From: Mycteria americana
Lineage: Eukaryota > Chordata > Aves > Ciconiiformes > Ciconiidae
NCBI RefSeq assembly: GCF_035582795.1
Contig: NC_134372.1
Span: 39,656,316 to 39,720,315, forward strand
Length of the DNA stretch: 64,000 bases
Direction: 5' to 3'
Shown here piece after piece: positions 33,623 through 45,655 of the stretch; position 1 is the stretch's first letter, and each line of letters begins with the position of its first letter. Under the pieces are notes generated by a model. It searched no databases, had not been told where the DNA came from, and saw nothing but the letters and a program-made list of their open reading frames with translations. A program made the position numbers and the translations under genes.

Positions 33623-36600
33623 AAGACAACCCTATTTTTGTAATTTGAAAGGAAGTTCCATACAAGAGATGGGATGTCCTCTTTTATTGTTAGAGGAAGC
33701 AAATGAAGTGCATCATGTTAAAGTGGTTTTGTTAAATAGGTCTTGTCAGGTTGAAACAGGGGTCTTGCTCTAATCCTACCTACACTAGTGCAATTTCATT
33801 GAATTCAGTAAGTTTCTTCTGCTTTACATGAAATCACAACATAGCTGTAGTTCTGAAGATAACAATGCACTAGCATAGTCCCACTGAATTCAGTGGCAAA
33901 AAAAAAAGAATAACAGTTTTCATAAATGATTGCAGAATGGCTCTGAGGCTTTTTTTTAAGCCAGGTTTTTAAAAGGGCTTCTTTCTCCCTAGTGTTCATG
34001 AAATCACTGGCCCTACCATGGCCGAGTTGAGGACTAGTGAAAATACAGGGTGCACAGAACTGTATTTGTTGTTCCTTTCAAATGATTATAAAAAACCTAA
34101 ATTAATTGATTTCTTAACTATTTTAGATTCTTCAATTGTACTTATTTTATAAAGAAAAATACAGGTGGTTCTTTGGGTTTATTGATCAGTTTATTGTGAC
34201 TTACAGGTACTTGGAGACTAGAGAAACACAGTGGAGGTTTCATTCTTGCACTTGTTAGCTAAAGTGTTGAGTTGCTCTTAATTTCTGCGTTACCCTCTGA
34301 GTGTTGTCTTCAAGATAATCTTTGTAATGCAGCAGTTATGACTGTTTTCACATTACTTTTTCTGTTTAATTTGAGGGGAATGTTTCCTGAAGTATGGTAT
34401 ATAATTTTTTTTTCCATAATAGTTTTGGTTGGTTTAATTGGAGCAAGCAAGGTTAACAGTGCTTTAAAACACGCTTATATTAATTTAGTTGGGCATCTGT
34501 CATAGCTTTGTAGTGAATGCTCCTAAAAATGGCTAATGTCCAAGACTTCAGTTAGTACTTTGATCACTTATTACAGACATTTGTCTGTAACTTGTTGGAG
34601 GATATAAATTTTCAGTTACTTGGCTTTTCCATGTTCTACCTGATTTTGAACAATAACTGATAGTATTACTTTTGGAGATCACTTCACTGCTTTTATTTTG
34701 TAGTTTTGTGGTAGCTGGTTTCGTGGTATCCCTAAAAATCACTGTAGTTGAAATGACTGCACTGTTTTCCAAGGCAGGAAATGCAGTTCATTTCTTGTTA
34801 CTTCCATCTGGTAGGATACTTTTTTCCCAAATCAGTACAACTTAATAATGATCAGTGCACTGAGAAAGCATTTCCTAGTGAAGTACTATATTAGTATACT
34901 AAAGCTTGTGAACTCAGTATTACCATTCTATTGTTCTGTTGTAAAGCTTTAGAATTCTAGCGTAAAAATAAGATTTTGTGTGTGAAGTAATCATCTTACT
35001 TATTGAAGCCTATTTGTAGGGGGATAGTAGGCATTCTTGAAACCTTCTGTTAAAACTTTCAACGTTTTTTCTGCTGTAAGAGACCAAAAGAAATATTTCT
35101 TTGGAAATAGTTCTGTAAACTTGAAGTTCAGTCATCTTCAGTTTGTTCAAAATTGTAATTTCATTATGGATTGTAGAAGCCAAGGATGTACGTTTTGCAC
35201 ACAGTCCAGAAAATAACACTTAAATCATTTTGTACAGAGAATCTTACAGTACAAAGAATCTCACTGTTATCTTTCAGCTTTTGAAAGCAATTTATGCTTT
35301 TTGGTCAGATTTTTTTCCCCTTCATTACATCAAAACAGTAGTTTGGATGGAGGTTATTGATCCTCATAATTATAATGGAATATAAAGGAATTATTGCTGT
35401 AACTTATTAAAAATTACAGATGCAATGGCTACAGAGAACATATTTATTTTATGTTTTGCTATCAGTTTTCATGTATAGATTTTTATGTACAGGAAGGTTG
35501 TGGTATTTAATGAAAACTGGGAACAAAACCAAACAGGTTGCTTGTTATGTGTCATAAATGTAAAATGTTTGCCGTCTGCTATAGTTGTGTAGATAAAAAT
35601 ACTGTAGTAATCATAAATAGCTGTTTTTAAGCCTGAAATTTATTTGCTTTTGTTTCCTGAAATCTCTCAGTTGATGAGGGGAGGGAAAAAAGGGCAATCA
35701 GCATTAGTCTGATACATATTTCATTCCTTTTATGACTGTCTAAGAAGCAGTGATTGGGTGGCAAGTTGCAAAATACCATAGAAATGACTGTGTTTCTGTA
35801 GGCAGACTGAACTTCAGTACCAGTGGAATGGATCATATAAAGAAGCTGCCACTTCTCTTGGCTTTTAAGATTTGGTCCATAAGTTGGATGTAGCCGATAC
35901 TTGTAGACTGAACCATACATAACTGGTTTTGCATACATTTTGGCTATTCTGGATTGAATTACTTCTGTCACAATGAGTTCCACATCTAAACTGCAGTATG
36001 TGTGAAAAGGGATTATCTCCTCCTGTATTGCTTTTTCTTTATTACATACTAGTCTGGATAGAGGGATGTCTTCTCCAGACTTTGGTATTTACTTTGTCCT
36101 GGTCAAGGTGTATTAGCAAATCAATAATATCTGGGAGCAGCATATAAATTGATCTGAAGTTAGAGAGACTGGCAAAATTAAAACATTTAACAGTTGCATT
36201 CTCTTAGCCTGGCCTTTTGTGTATTTCTTCTAGCATGAGAAGCATGTTTAGGACATCTTTGTTGTTTGATTAAACATTTCAGAGGTGACTGTCCAAAACT
36301 GTAGGTCTTAAGAAGCCTTGAAAATTGTTTTCACCAGTGTAATTAGCGCACAAAATGTCTGCCTACACCAGGAAATAATCCAGTATCTCTCTTCAGTGCA
36401 CTTCCTCCTGCAGAGACTGTAGGAAGTGCTGGGTATTCTGCCATCAGTTGCTATTAAAAGATTCAGACCTGAAGGTCTCTGTCCCTCCCCCGGAATAACA
36501 GCTCTCCTAGCAAGTTACTGTCCTGTTTCAGGACTTGGAGAATCCAGCCCTTCCTGTAGCGTATGGAGGTTTAAGTCAACATTGTGCATTTCTAAAGCAG

Positions 36601-36606
36601 AATAAA
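36601..36606 (+). terminator. TK2: candidate TK2 distal poly(A) signal
   Basis: AATAAA on the sense strand, 3.3 kb after the TK2 stop codon. Other AATAAA hexamers lie near 38671 and 38984, so the site is not certain. Confidence 0.4.
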
Positions 36607-36625
36607 GTCAGGTGAGAATTACGGT

Positions 36626-39413
36626 GGTGTTCACCCCCACCCCAGCATTTGAGGGGGCTGACAGAAAGTTGCAAACTTTTTTTTGAAAATGAAAAGTTTA
36701 GTTTCAGAACAAAAACTAGCAGTTGGTAGATTAATTCCTACATAAGAGAAATGCAGTCTTCTGTCTAGTCCAGATCAATTTTTTAATTAACCATTTAACA
36801 TTTTTTTAAGAGGCTGGCATGTGATAATTACTTGTGCTGTATGAGGATCAGGGCACCATTTTGCTGAGTGTTCTGTAAACATACACCTACAAGAGTGATC
36901 TCTGAACACATACGGAAGTTCCATAAGGAGACTGACAGAATAGAGGAGCTCTGTTTGTTACCTGTGTATTGCATGCATACTACTTGATTTTACTTTTTAT
37001 GCCAGAAGGCTTTGAGTTGAATCCTTTGCTCCACCCTAGGGCCTTCTACCTGCTAAGTGATAGTCCTCCCTTGCATCCCCCCAAAAAAGTATTGAGCTGT
37101 TAGGACTTCCACTGTGAGTATGCTGCTCTGCAGATGTCACTATATCCCAACCCAATCCTAATTTCAGGAGTTTTTTTACTATTCAATGCTGTGAAAAGGA
37201 ACCCTATGGGATTTAATTGGTTATCTCACTTAGCTGTGCCAATTAATTTCCGATGGGTGGGACCTTTAACTGTGGTGGTGGGTTACTGGTGGTTATTCTC
37301 CCAGCGTTTAGGTACAAGTAAGGTAAATGATAAAGCAGTGTTTCAGAAATTGTCTTTTTGTGGTGAGATGACTGAACAGTAGAGATGTATCTTCATCAGT
37401 GCTTTGCAAGCCCTTGCCAGTCCCTCTCAGGTATGCTTTGTCTGTGTTGTGGGGAATTGTTTTTTAAGATGGTGATTTATAATTCTGAAGCAAATTGTAG
37501 TTTCTTAATTCATTTAGTGTCTGCATGCTTTCCAGTTGTGTGGGTTTTGGGGTTTGGGTTTAATTTGTTTTTGTCATATCATTGAAATTTGGTTTTCATT
37601 CTTGGCTTTAAAACCAACAAAGTTTGTTCTAAACCCAGGCTATGCTTCTTGAGCACCTTAGCTCCAGACAGGGCAAGGGTGTATTTGTGATACAAATGTT
37701 AAGGGGGGAGAAAATGACTATTATAAGAGACCCAGTGGGGAGAAGTTGTGCAAGTGAGTATCACCCAGCTACCAGGTCTGCTGCCTGAGCTCTGTGTCTG
37801 CACTGATCAAAAGAGAATTTCTCTAATCCAAGCCTTGGGAGAGCTGAGCCATTCAAAGTAGTTGTGTGTAGCATATAAATTTGGGAACAGAATTGGCCTT
37901 GTGTCTCTATGATGGAAAGACAATCCAATCAGTCAGTAAATCCCCGTTCAATTCATAGACAAATCAGGACCAGCTGTAGCACAATTAAAGTTGACAGCTC
38001 ACCAGAGGATAGGCACACATTTTACAAACAGATCATCTGCCTTTAGAAAGGGTCCCAGGCAGCCCTCTTGCTGACTAGCAGTGCTGCTTGAGTGGTGGCT
38101 CTTATTTAAGTTAATTAGCCAAGAAGATGTGCAGTGGTTACTACCAACTGGGACAGGAGGGCACTGGCAGATGGGATCAGAAATCTTATGGTCCCTTTTG
38201 TCTGTCCCTCTTCTCACGTCCGGCTGTATTTACAACTAGATTTTTAAAGCCAGTTCTACCTTACTCATGTGGAAGCAGTTGCACAAAGGACTGCTGCCTA
38301 AGGCCTATTAAAGAGGACTTACTTTTTATTTCAGCTGGTTTTCAAATCCTGTCTCTTCACAAGCATCTTTAACTGTAAAGCAGTTGTCTCTCGAGACCCC
38401 AGAAACTTGCAAATACAAAAGTAGTTTCTAGTACAAGACCTCAAAACCCTACCATTTGTACAGGAAGAGAAGTTAAAGGTGTTCTTGCAGCAATAAGAAA
38501 CTCGGATGAAAATATCCAGAAGACCGTAAGTGCATAGTAGCTCTCCCTACAAAAGCACACAGAACACTTACCACTCCTGGCCAATCTGCCATAAAGAGGA
38601 GATTATTCCTCAGTCCAGGTACTCAAACATTAACAAAAAGTAGATTCTCAGAACATGGCCATTTTCTATTTAATAAATTTTGTGCAGTTTAACTGTTTGG
38701 TTGGCATTGTTCATCATTACTATCTCCACTGGTGTTCCTGTGACTTGGTGGAGCTGTGGACTGTGGTGCACTGTTAGCAAGTTAGGGCTATGCTTCCTCT
38801 CTTCTGAAAGACCCTCTGTATATTTTGTTTTCCCCATGTGAGGTTGTTCATAAGCTCCTGGACAGGGAAGATGCTGGTCCAAAACTCTGCTCAAACAGGG
38901 GCAAAGTGAAGATCTATGTCTCCTGTATGCCAGATACCATGAAGACAGACGCAACTGTGCACAGGCCCATGAGGGAAGTTTAATAAAGACATGAGTGTTT
39001 CTCACAGTAGATGTTAACTGAACAAGTTTAATCAAGGCCAGCAGTATGGCATTAGTGGAGTTAGATGCCCAAGATGGTGTCTTTTCGAGTGGTAGTCTTT
39101 AGTTTCCTTTTGTATTGGTTTTTCATGTGTAAGTTGCTGATAAATTTTCCTCATGCAGCTACAGTAAAGACAAAAATGGGATGTTAGGTATATGAATCCT
39201 GTAGTACTGGTGGTCATCTAAATACTGAGGAGACATCTTCATTTGTGATGAGAAGGGGTTTTTGTAGTTTTAAATTAGAATTCCTGAATAATTGACACAA
39301 TACAAGATTTAAAACACATAATTTTAATAACCCCCACAGGGGGAAAATATAGCTTATAAAAACCAAAATGGTTAGGAAGAAGAGATAGGTACTGTAAAGA
39401 AGAGCAAGGAGAT
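36626..39413. other. spacer between TK2 and the SPATA2-like gene
   Basis: No coding exon, RNA gene or clear repeat family was recognised in this AT-rich interval between two convergent genes. Confidence 0.5.
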
Positions 39414-39949
39414 TGTTGTGGGTTGACCCAGCCAGCAGCTAAGTGCTTACACAGCTGTTTGCTCCCCCCTTTGCTCCCTCCAGCAGGACAGGGGAGAATA
39501 GGAAGAGCAAAATCAAGAGAGCTTTTGGGTTCAGATAGAGGTTTAATAAGTGAAGAAAAGAGGAGGAGAAAAACAAGTGATGCAATGGCAGTAACTTGCC
39601 ACTTCCCACAAGCTGACCGATGCCCAGCCACTCTCTAAGCAATGGCCACCTTGGTAGAAAAAAACCCACCACCTTCTTCTGCTATCCTAGTTTATTGCCA
39701 AGCATGATGTTGTGGTATATCCCTTTGGCCAGTTCAGGTCAGCTGTCCCAGCTGTGTCCTCTCCCAGTTACTCACTGAGGGGTGGGAGGTATAGTTAGAA
39801 AAAGAGAAAGCTGTGGTACTGTGTAAGCACTGGTCAGCAATAGCCAAAACACTGGTGTATTATCAACAATTTTAGCCACAAATCCCAAACACACCACCCC
39901 AGGGGCTGCTATTAAGAAAGCTATCTCAATCCTAGCCCGACCCAGTACA
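39414..39949 (-). mobile_element. solo LTR of an avian endogenous retrovirus (about 536 bp)
   Basis: On the minus strand the element starts TGTACTGGGTCGGGCTAGGA and ends CTGGGTCAACCCACAACA, so it has the TG...CA ends of retroviral LTRs. Internal words (a GTGTAAGCACTG block, 'tatccctttggccagttcag', 'tcagctgtcccagctgtgtc') match an LTR family I know to be abundant in neoavian birds. No gag, pol or env remains lie beside it, so it is a solo LTR left by recombination. Flanks (GGAGAT left, GAAGTA right) show no obvious target-site duplication. The moderate divergence suggests an old insertion. Confidence 0.75.
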
Positions 39950-41540
39950 GAAGTATTAATTTGTGTGTGCATGTTCATAATATCTGTTTCTCCCAACCTC
40001 ACCCACAACTGAAGGCAGTCCTGTCACTTGATGTTAGCTTGGTCAGAGTTTTAATCCTCCTACACTGCTGGAATGTCAACAATTAGTTGTTCAAAAAGCA
40101 GATCTTTACATTTTAGCTCCTGAGGTTTTTCTAGTGTAATCCATGTGCTCCTCCTTGAATTTCTGGGGGATGAAAGTCAATTATAAACAATATACTAAAT
40201 TAATTTCAGCTAATATTTTAACTATACATGAACAACAAAACATTCTTAGCATTAAAGTGCTACTGGAAAAGTTACTTGAAGCAGCATTGAAGTAAACTGT
40301 CTTTCTAGGTAACAAGTGTATAAAGAAGCATTAAAGATTGTGCTGAAATACAGTAGCAGTGACTGTGCTTTTCTAAATTTAATTAAATGTTGTGTATGAC
40401 AGAGGTTCTCAATGCTGGGACTCCAGCTTACAGCTGATCTGATCTAACAATACTGCTCTCTTTCCTTCTCAGCACAATGCTTTTCACACAGCATTCCACC
40501 TACAGGATATCCCTTATCCTTGGTCTAATGCTCACTGGGACCCTTCTCTGATCTGATTTTTTTCCTGCCACTAAAATGACAGAGAATGGCACTGTTTTCC
40601 CTTCATTTTAGTGAGATGAACTGACTTACAGAAAAGTCCAGTGAACTCCAGAGCTGGTGCAGAGTTAAGTGGCAGGAACAGGGGCAAGGGAAAAGGCAGC
40701 AGTAGCTGGATCTCCCTCTTCTGGTAGCAGTGAACGATTACGATGCTCAGTGCTTCTCTTGAAATTTGTGGTGGTAGCCACAGAAAATTCTGGTAACAAG
40801 TAGAGACAGGTATAAACCTGTAATACAGGTTATTGCCTCTAAAAGATCTAAACTGTTACTCCTAATGCAAAAATAAAACCAGAAGTGTTCACAGGGCTGT
40901 GTCCTTTAAACCTAAAGGAATGTTATCAAACTTTCAAAACTTATTTTCAACTGAGAACAGGAGCAAGATTAGCTCAGAGCACAGCTTCATGGGAATGTAA
41001 TGAGTTAACACAAGTACACTCCAGTATAGCATTTGTAAAGCTGTAAGTTGGATCTTCCAGTTCAGAAACATTAGAAACCTTTACCTGTTTCTGTCATCGT
41101 ACAGCATGCTATACTCAAATACTCCAGGAATAGGTCTGTAAAGCAAAAAAAAAAAAGGGGGGGTGGGGGTGGGGGGAAGCAGAAGTATGCTTAACTGAAG
41201 AAACCTGTCTGGTATTAAGTACGGCCAGAAAGAATCTGGCTAATGGATTAAATTGATTTAAATTTATGGAAGTTGCCTGCGCTTTAGAAGGTGACCATAC
41301 AGGTTTCAGTGCCAAAGGTTCCAGATGAGAAGGGGCCATTAAGAATTTGCTCAACTACTACCCTTTTTTACTGTCCAAAAGCGGTGGTGGTTTTGATTTT
41401 TTTTTGTGTGTGGTTTTTTTTTGTTTGTTTGGGTTTTTTTTAACTGTTTTGACAAAGCTAATCATCTCCTTGAAAAGATGATCAAGGCCACAAGTGAAAG
41501 GAAAAAACCCAGGCAGATTACAAATACAGCACTGGTAAAG
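39950..41540. other. 3' flank / probable 3' UTR of the SPATA2-like gene
   Basis: No coding features. It includes an A12 run followed by a G-rich block at 41145-41176 and a T-rich/GT tract at about 41395-41450. No convincing poly(A) hexamer was pinned down on the minus strand. Confidence 0.45.
41157..41176 (+). repeat. G-rich tract able to form a G-quadruplex
   Basis: Runs of 7, 5 and 6 G separated by single T, following A12 (41145-41156). It lies about 365 bp past the SPATA2-like stop, with the G-rich strand opposite to the transcript. Confidence 0.75.
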
Positions 41541-43046
41541 TCAAGTGTGATGGCATAACATTCCTTGGTCGGTTTTGTCAATAATGACATAAGGCTCCTG
41601 GATTTCATTTACTTTTGAATTATAGTTCTCCAGCTTTACTTCACTGGATTCGGGAGAGTCATGTTCAGGCTGCAAGAGGTTCCTTCTGCCCTGTGTGCTG
41701 GTCCTTCTTATGTGTGAAGACCGAACATCAATACTTTGTGGTGGAATGTAGGTGAGGTTAGGGGGCTCTCTAATGTGTCTGAAGCACTCAGAAGCTGTAT
41801 GTGCATTAGCAGTATCCATTAATAGTCTCTTGCTATCAGAACCAATAGTGGAATCCTCCACGTTCCCAGGAGTACAGCATAGATCTGAAGATGGCTCAGT
41901 ATGTGCGGCTGCTCTGTTCTGCATCTGAGTATTAGTCAGATATGTATGTTTTATTTTGGAGTGACTGAATTCTCTTACATGCCTGTCACTTGTACTTGCA
42001 TATGATACTGACTCAGGTTGGCCAGTTTCCTCTACTGGATACATAAGGTCTTCCTGAGTGTCCTTGATCTGTAGCTTTGTGAAGGTTAAAGACAGCTCAC
42101 AAACTTCCTCTTCCCTAGGGACACTGCAGTTTTGGACAGATGCAATGTCCTTGTACGGCAGAGACTTCAGCTCATTGGGTTCATCTGCAGGGTCTGGGTC
42201 TATGCAATTTATGGCATCATTAATTTCTGCTTCAATTGATTCTTCGGGGACTTCTTGAGCTTTGTACTCCAAAGTGTTTTTGCTGTCACAAGAGCTGTCA
42301 GCAAATATTGCAAAGGCTGGCGGACCGCTTGCTCCTGGTGAGAGTGGCACAGGCCTGATCTCATTTGCAGTTGACTCTGCAGTGACTGCCAAAACACATT
42401 CTTCACTTAGACTGGCTCTTGGCTTTTTTTCAAAAGCTTTTGGAGATAGATTCTCAGGGAAAATAGGTGTTTGTCTTATGACAATGTCACTATATTTGAT
42501 CAAGAAGTCCTCGCTGTCTGAGCATTTGCCCGGAAAATGTACAGTGTTAATGACTTGCCTTTGGTGTTCCTGAAGTCTGTTAGTGGATTGAGTAACTGCT
42601 AACTGAGGCATGTCATCTTTGATCTTCAGATTCCTAGCAGCTTCAAAGGATATATCGCTATTAGTTGAAGACTTCTGTTGAGTAGCAAGGCACAAAGATG
42701 CTTCACTGTTTTCTTTATTTTCTAGATTTTCAGTGTCTTCTCTCTGGGGTATCTGATCTTCTTTGTCCTTATCTCCATGATGCCGGTGCATTTGTGTTCT
42801 CTTCTGTAGCGTCTTCTCCAAATTGCCATGTTTTTCTTCATTTGTCATTTCGAGGATGGTTTCACACTCAATTCTTGCCAGGAATATTTCAAATGCAGTC
42901 TGCTTTGTTTCTTCATTGTTTCTCTTTTTGACAAGTGAAAACTCTGTTGCTGTTGTTGCAATGTAACCTATTTTCTCCAGTACTGTTTTTACAATGTCAT
43001 CTGGGAGCACAGATTGAATATAGTAGACAAAATTACCGGTGAATGT
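41541..43046 (-). CDS. SPATA2-like gene coding exon 2 with stop
   Basis: It encodes residues 105-605, open for 501 codons, the longest ORF in the window, ending GMLCHHT-stop. The acceptor is CTGTTTCAG|ACA. The first 70 residues complete the PUB-like domain; the remainder is low-complexity acidic and serine-rich with no recognised fold. Having most of the protein in one large last exon resembles the SPATA2 layout as I recall it. Confidence 0.9.
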   Translation of the reverse strand, partial: TFTGNFVYYIQSVLPDDIVKTVLEKIGYIATTATEFSLVKKRNNEETKQTAFEIFLARIECETILEMTNEEKHGNLEKTLQKRTQMHRHHGDKDKEDQIPQREDTENLENKENSEASLCLATQQKSSTNSDISFEAARNLKIKDDMPQLAVTQSTNRLQEHQRQVINTVHFPGKCSDSEDFLIKYSDIVIRQTPIFPENLSPKAFEKKPRASLSEECVLAVTAESTANEIRPVPLSPGASGPPAFAIFADSSCDSKNTLEYKAQEVPEESIEAEINDAINCIDPDPADEPNELKSLPYKDIASVQNCSVPREEEVCELSLTFTKLQIKDTQEDLMYPVEETGQPESVSYASTSDRHVREFSHSKIKHTYLTNTQMQNRAAAHTEPSSDLCCTPGNVEDSTIGSDSKRLLMDTANAHTASECFRHIREPPNLTYIPPQSIDVRSSHIRRTSTQGRRNLLQPEHDSPESSEVKLENYNSKVNEIQEPYVIIDKTDQGMLCHHT

Positions 43047-45576
43047 CTGAAACAGAATGCATTGAAAAACAGATGAACACTGGGGGGTGGGGTGGAAAGA
43101 AGTGTGAAAGGCTTCCTAAAAATCAAAAGTACTTCAAAAATTACTTAAATCAAACCCATGTTCCTAAAAGTCTGAATTTTGAATTGAAGTGAGAGAGACT
43201 TTTCTATCAGCATTATTTTGTCAGCCTCTTGAGCATTATAGCTTTTCTATAGCACATTAATTTCAGTTAAGTTATGCCAGTTTAAACCTGCTGATATACT
43301 GGATAAGAGCATCAATATTCAAAAAGGGAGAGAGTAAGAAAAGTGTTTTAGTCAAACTAGAGAAACTCAGAACTAAGTCTTATGTGCTCTACTGAAGAAT
43401 GGAAGATTTTTAGACAAACAAAGATTCATAGAATAAATCACTGAGGTCTAATCTTTTCCTAAAGAAACAGACACGATGCACTCAGTTAATTGTATTTCTT
43501 AACTGGTGACAGGACTGTAACATTTTCTTTTGCCGTGGTTCAGACTCCTGCTGTAACTTTACTACCCCCGAATTAAGTTGCCATGTCTTTGAAAGCACCT
43601 TTTTGAAGGAAGACTATTCTAGCAGAAATATTGCCAACATGCTCTCTTTGCACAAGCTGTCTGCAAAATGTGACTTGAATAAAATGCTCCTGCTGTGTAA
43701 GACCTTAAAAAAAAATTGTTCAACATTTGCTCGGTTTTGGAGCTACCCCAGGCATGAGGCCTAGTTTGTAAACTGGAAGCGGTTTTTGGTTTTGTCTGAA
43801 ACGCTATGATAAGAGAGACTATGTTGACCTAAGCATGACCGACTCCAGGCAAGTCAGAACAGAATGGAGGTAGGAATGCAAAGTCAAGACTTCCAGAATC
43901 AGGGTACCTTTATTTTCAGGCTGCCCAGCTCGAGACTGACTTGCCTACTTCCTAAGGCTGAGACCTAAGCATTGGTCTCACAAGCACAAGCTTGGGGGAG
44001 AACAAAACTGACCCCTCCCCCCCCAAAAGGCCATTAACCTAAAAGGCCACAGTACAATGTAGCACTGAGCCTGAGTCCATTCTCAGATAAAGTTGTCAAC
44101 AGTGCCTTTCGCTCCCCATCTTCTGTTCCTTCTAGAGGCAAGGTAAGGAGCAGGCACTGTGGGGGGTCACATCAGAGTGGGTGAGAGGCAGGAAATATGT
44201 GAAGTAGTATTCTGCATACGACCAGTAACTTTTTATCAAACCTGTATATACACAAGATACTGGTTGTTCTCCAACTTATGCCTTGCAGTAGAATTATTTC
44301 AGGCCTTCAGCAGGCTGTCTTGCGCTTTGGATTACCCACAGTGGTCTTCAAAACATGATTTTTATGAAGCCTAGGATTCTTGTGTTATGAAAAGCTGAGC
44401 CTGCTAACTGTAGTCCTAAGTATCTTATACTTTGCCCTGTTTTAGGGAGATGAATGAGGAGAATAGGAATCTACTGCTGTTTGAGAATCTGCAGATGAGA
44501 CCTAAGGGCAGGAAGAAGGAAAGAAACGGCTTTGCCTTACCAGTACCTGTTGCTGTAGGAAGGGAAATAAGTTTGCATTTTGCGTGTTCAGGGATTTTGT
44601 TTAAATACAAGTAGATTTTGCATGTGTTGAAGATTACTGTCTCTTCTGGGCAATGAGATCTGTTCAGTGTGCTAGGGATGCAGGGTAACCTTGACCACCT
44701 TGCTGCAAAAAGCAACAGCATTTCCTCTTTCGAAGGGGAGTTTCCCACCCACTTTACTAGCTGCAGTCAACAGAGCTAGGATAGGTGGTAAAATCACTGG
44801 CCCACCTGTCCTTTGGCATCAAACTGTTAGCAAAAGTGGTAACTAATGCTAAAAACCTCCTTATAGGCAAATGAAGGTTAAAACTCAGAGTAATGAGAGT
44901 CTAAGCCTTTCATTGTACCTTTTTACTTCTCTACTGTCTCACAATAGGCGAAGGTCTCCGTTTCCAAACCCCTGAACTGCTCAGCACTCCTGGGAAGGCC
45001 CGACCTTGGCGAGGACAAGGCCTGCAAAGGCCAACGAACACCTCGCAGCACCCTCGCACTGCTCAGGGCATCCCTAGCCCGTTCATAATGGGCTCCTAAA
45101 CGCTGCCCGTAACTCCCCGGGGCGCGGACGCCGCTGCCGTGCCTCCCACGCCACAGGCGAGGGGAAGAGGCCTCGGAACCCCGCGGCTGCCAGGCCCCGA
45201 GGCCGGACAAGCCCTCCCCGGGGCTGGCTGCACCCCCTGCCCGAGCTCGGCGGCGCTTCCCTACCTTCAGCGACCTGATCTCCTTCCGCCATGGGGAGAG
45301 GAGCAAGTTGACGCAGAGCAGCTCCAGCACCTCCAGCGCCTTGAGCAGGCCGCGGAGGACGCTGTCGCCCCGTTCGCCGCGGGCCCGCCGGCACCGCTCC
45401 GCCACGCTGCACACGTCCAGGACGCCGCGCCGCCGCGGACCCAGCAGCCGTCGCGCCCTCGTCTTGAGGGAGGCCTCGTCGCACACCGCCAGCTCCCCCT
45501 CCGCCCCTCGGGCCGCGTAGTAGGCCAGGTAGTCCCGCAACACCTCCTCCTCGGCCGCCGCCGCCGGCTCCTTCAT
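41541..45576 (-). CDS. SPATA2-family PUB-domain protein, possible third paralogue (605 aa)
   Basis: Two minus-strand coding exons, 45576-45265 and 43046-41541, join in phase 0 as RSLK|TFTGNF and encode 605 aa. Residues about 70-175 match the SPATA2/SPATA2L PUB-like N-domain: LEVLELLCVNLLLSPWRKEI, TFTGNFVYYIQSVLPDD, then FEIFLARIECETILEM. SPATA2 in mammals uses this domain to hold the deubiquitinase CYLD and a separate PIM peptide to bind HOIP, bridging CYLD to linear-ubiquitin (LUBAC) complexes in TNF signalling. The rest (about 180-605) is polar, Ser/Glu-rich and probably disordered, with a possible PIM at 436-441 (EDLMYP) and a conserved-looking EPYVIID near 588-594. Human SPATA2L lies beside CDK10, not TK2, so this may be a paralogue lost or unnamed in mammals. 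CYLD or HOIP binding is inferred, not shown. Confidence 0.8.
43047..45264 (-). other. SPATA2-like gene intron (2.2 kb)
   Basis: No coding feature. A short stretch near 43431-43450 ('attcatagaataaatcactg') resembles CR1 3' ends, too short to call. Confidence 0.7.
45265..45576 (-). CDS. SPATA2-like gene coding exon 1
   Basis: It encodes residues 1-104, starting MKEPAAAAEEEVLRDYLAYY and ending LSPWRKEIRSLK. The start has the strong context GCCGCCATGA. The donor is CTGAAG|GTAGGG, phase 0. GC-rich, inside a CpG island. The LxPWRKE motif is diagnostic of the SPATA2 family. Confidence 0.85.
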
Positions 45577-45645
45577 GGCGGCGCCAGACCGGCCGGGCCG
45601 CCCGCCCGCAGGCGCTGCCCCGACTCGGCCGCGGCGGCGCTCGGC

Positions 45646-45655
45646 CCGCCATTGG
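45646..45655 (-). promoter_or_regulatory. NF-Y/YY1-like box upstream of the SPATA2-like gene
   Basis: CCAATGGCGG on the gene strand, about 70-80 bp before the start codon. It combines an inverted-free CCAAT box with an ATGGCGG YY1-like core, typical of TATA-less CpG promoters. Confidence 0.45.

Larger units (their letters stand above)
33287..36625 (+). other. TK2: probable TK2 3' UTR
   Basis: AT-rich sequence with no coding exon. The first perfect AATAAA after the stop that I noted is at 36601-36606, which would give a 3' UTR of about 3.3 kb, similar to the long 3' UTR of human TK2. A 23-base poly-C run lies at 33600-33622. Confidence 0.5.

Noticed and set aside
43425-43460. CR1 3'-end-like 'attcatagaata' sequence
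   Set aside because: Too short and isolated to separate from chance without a repeat library search.
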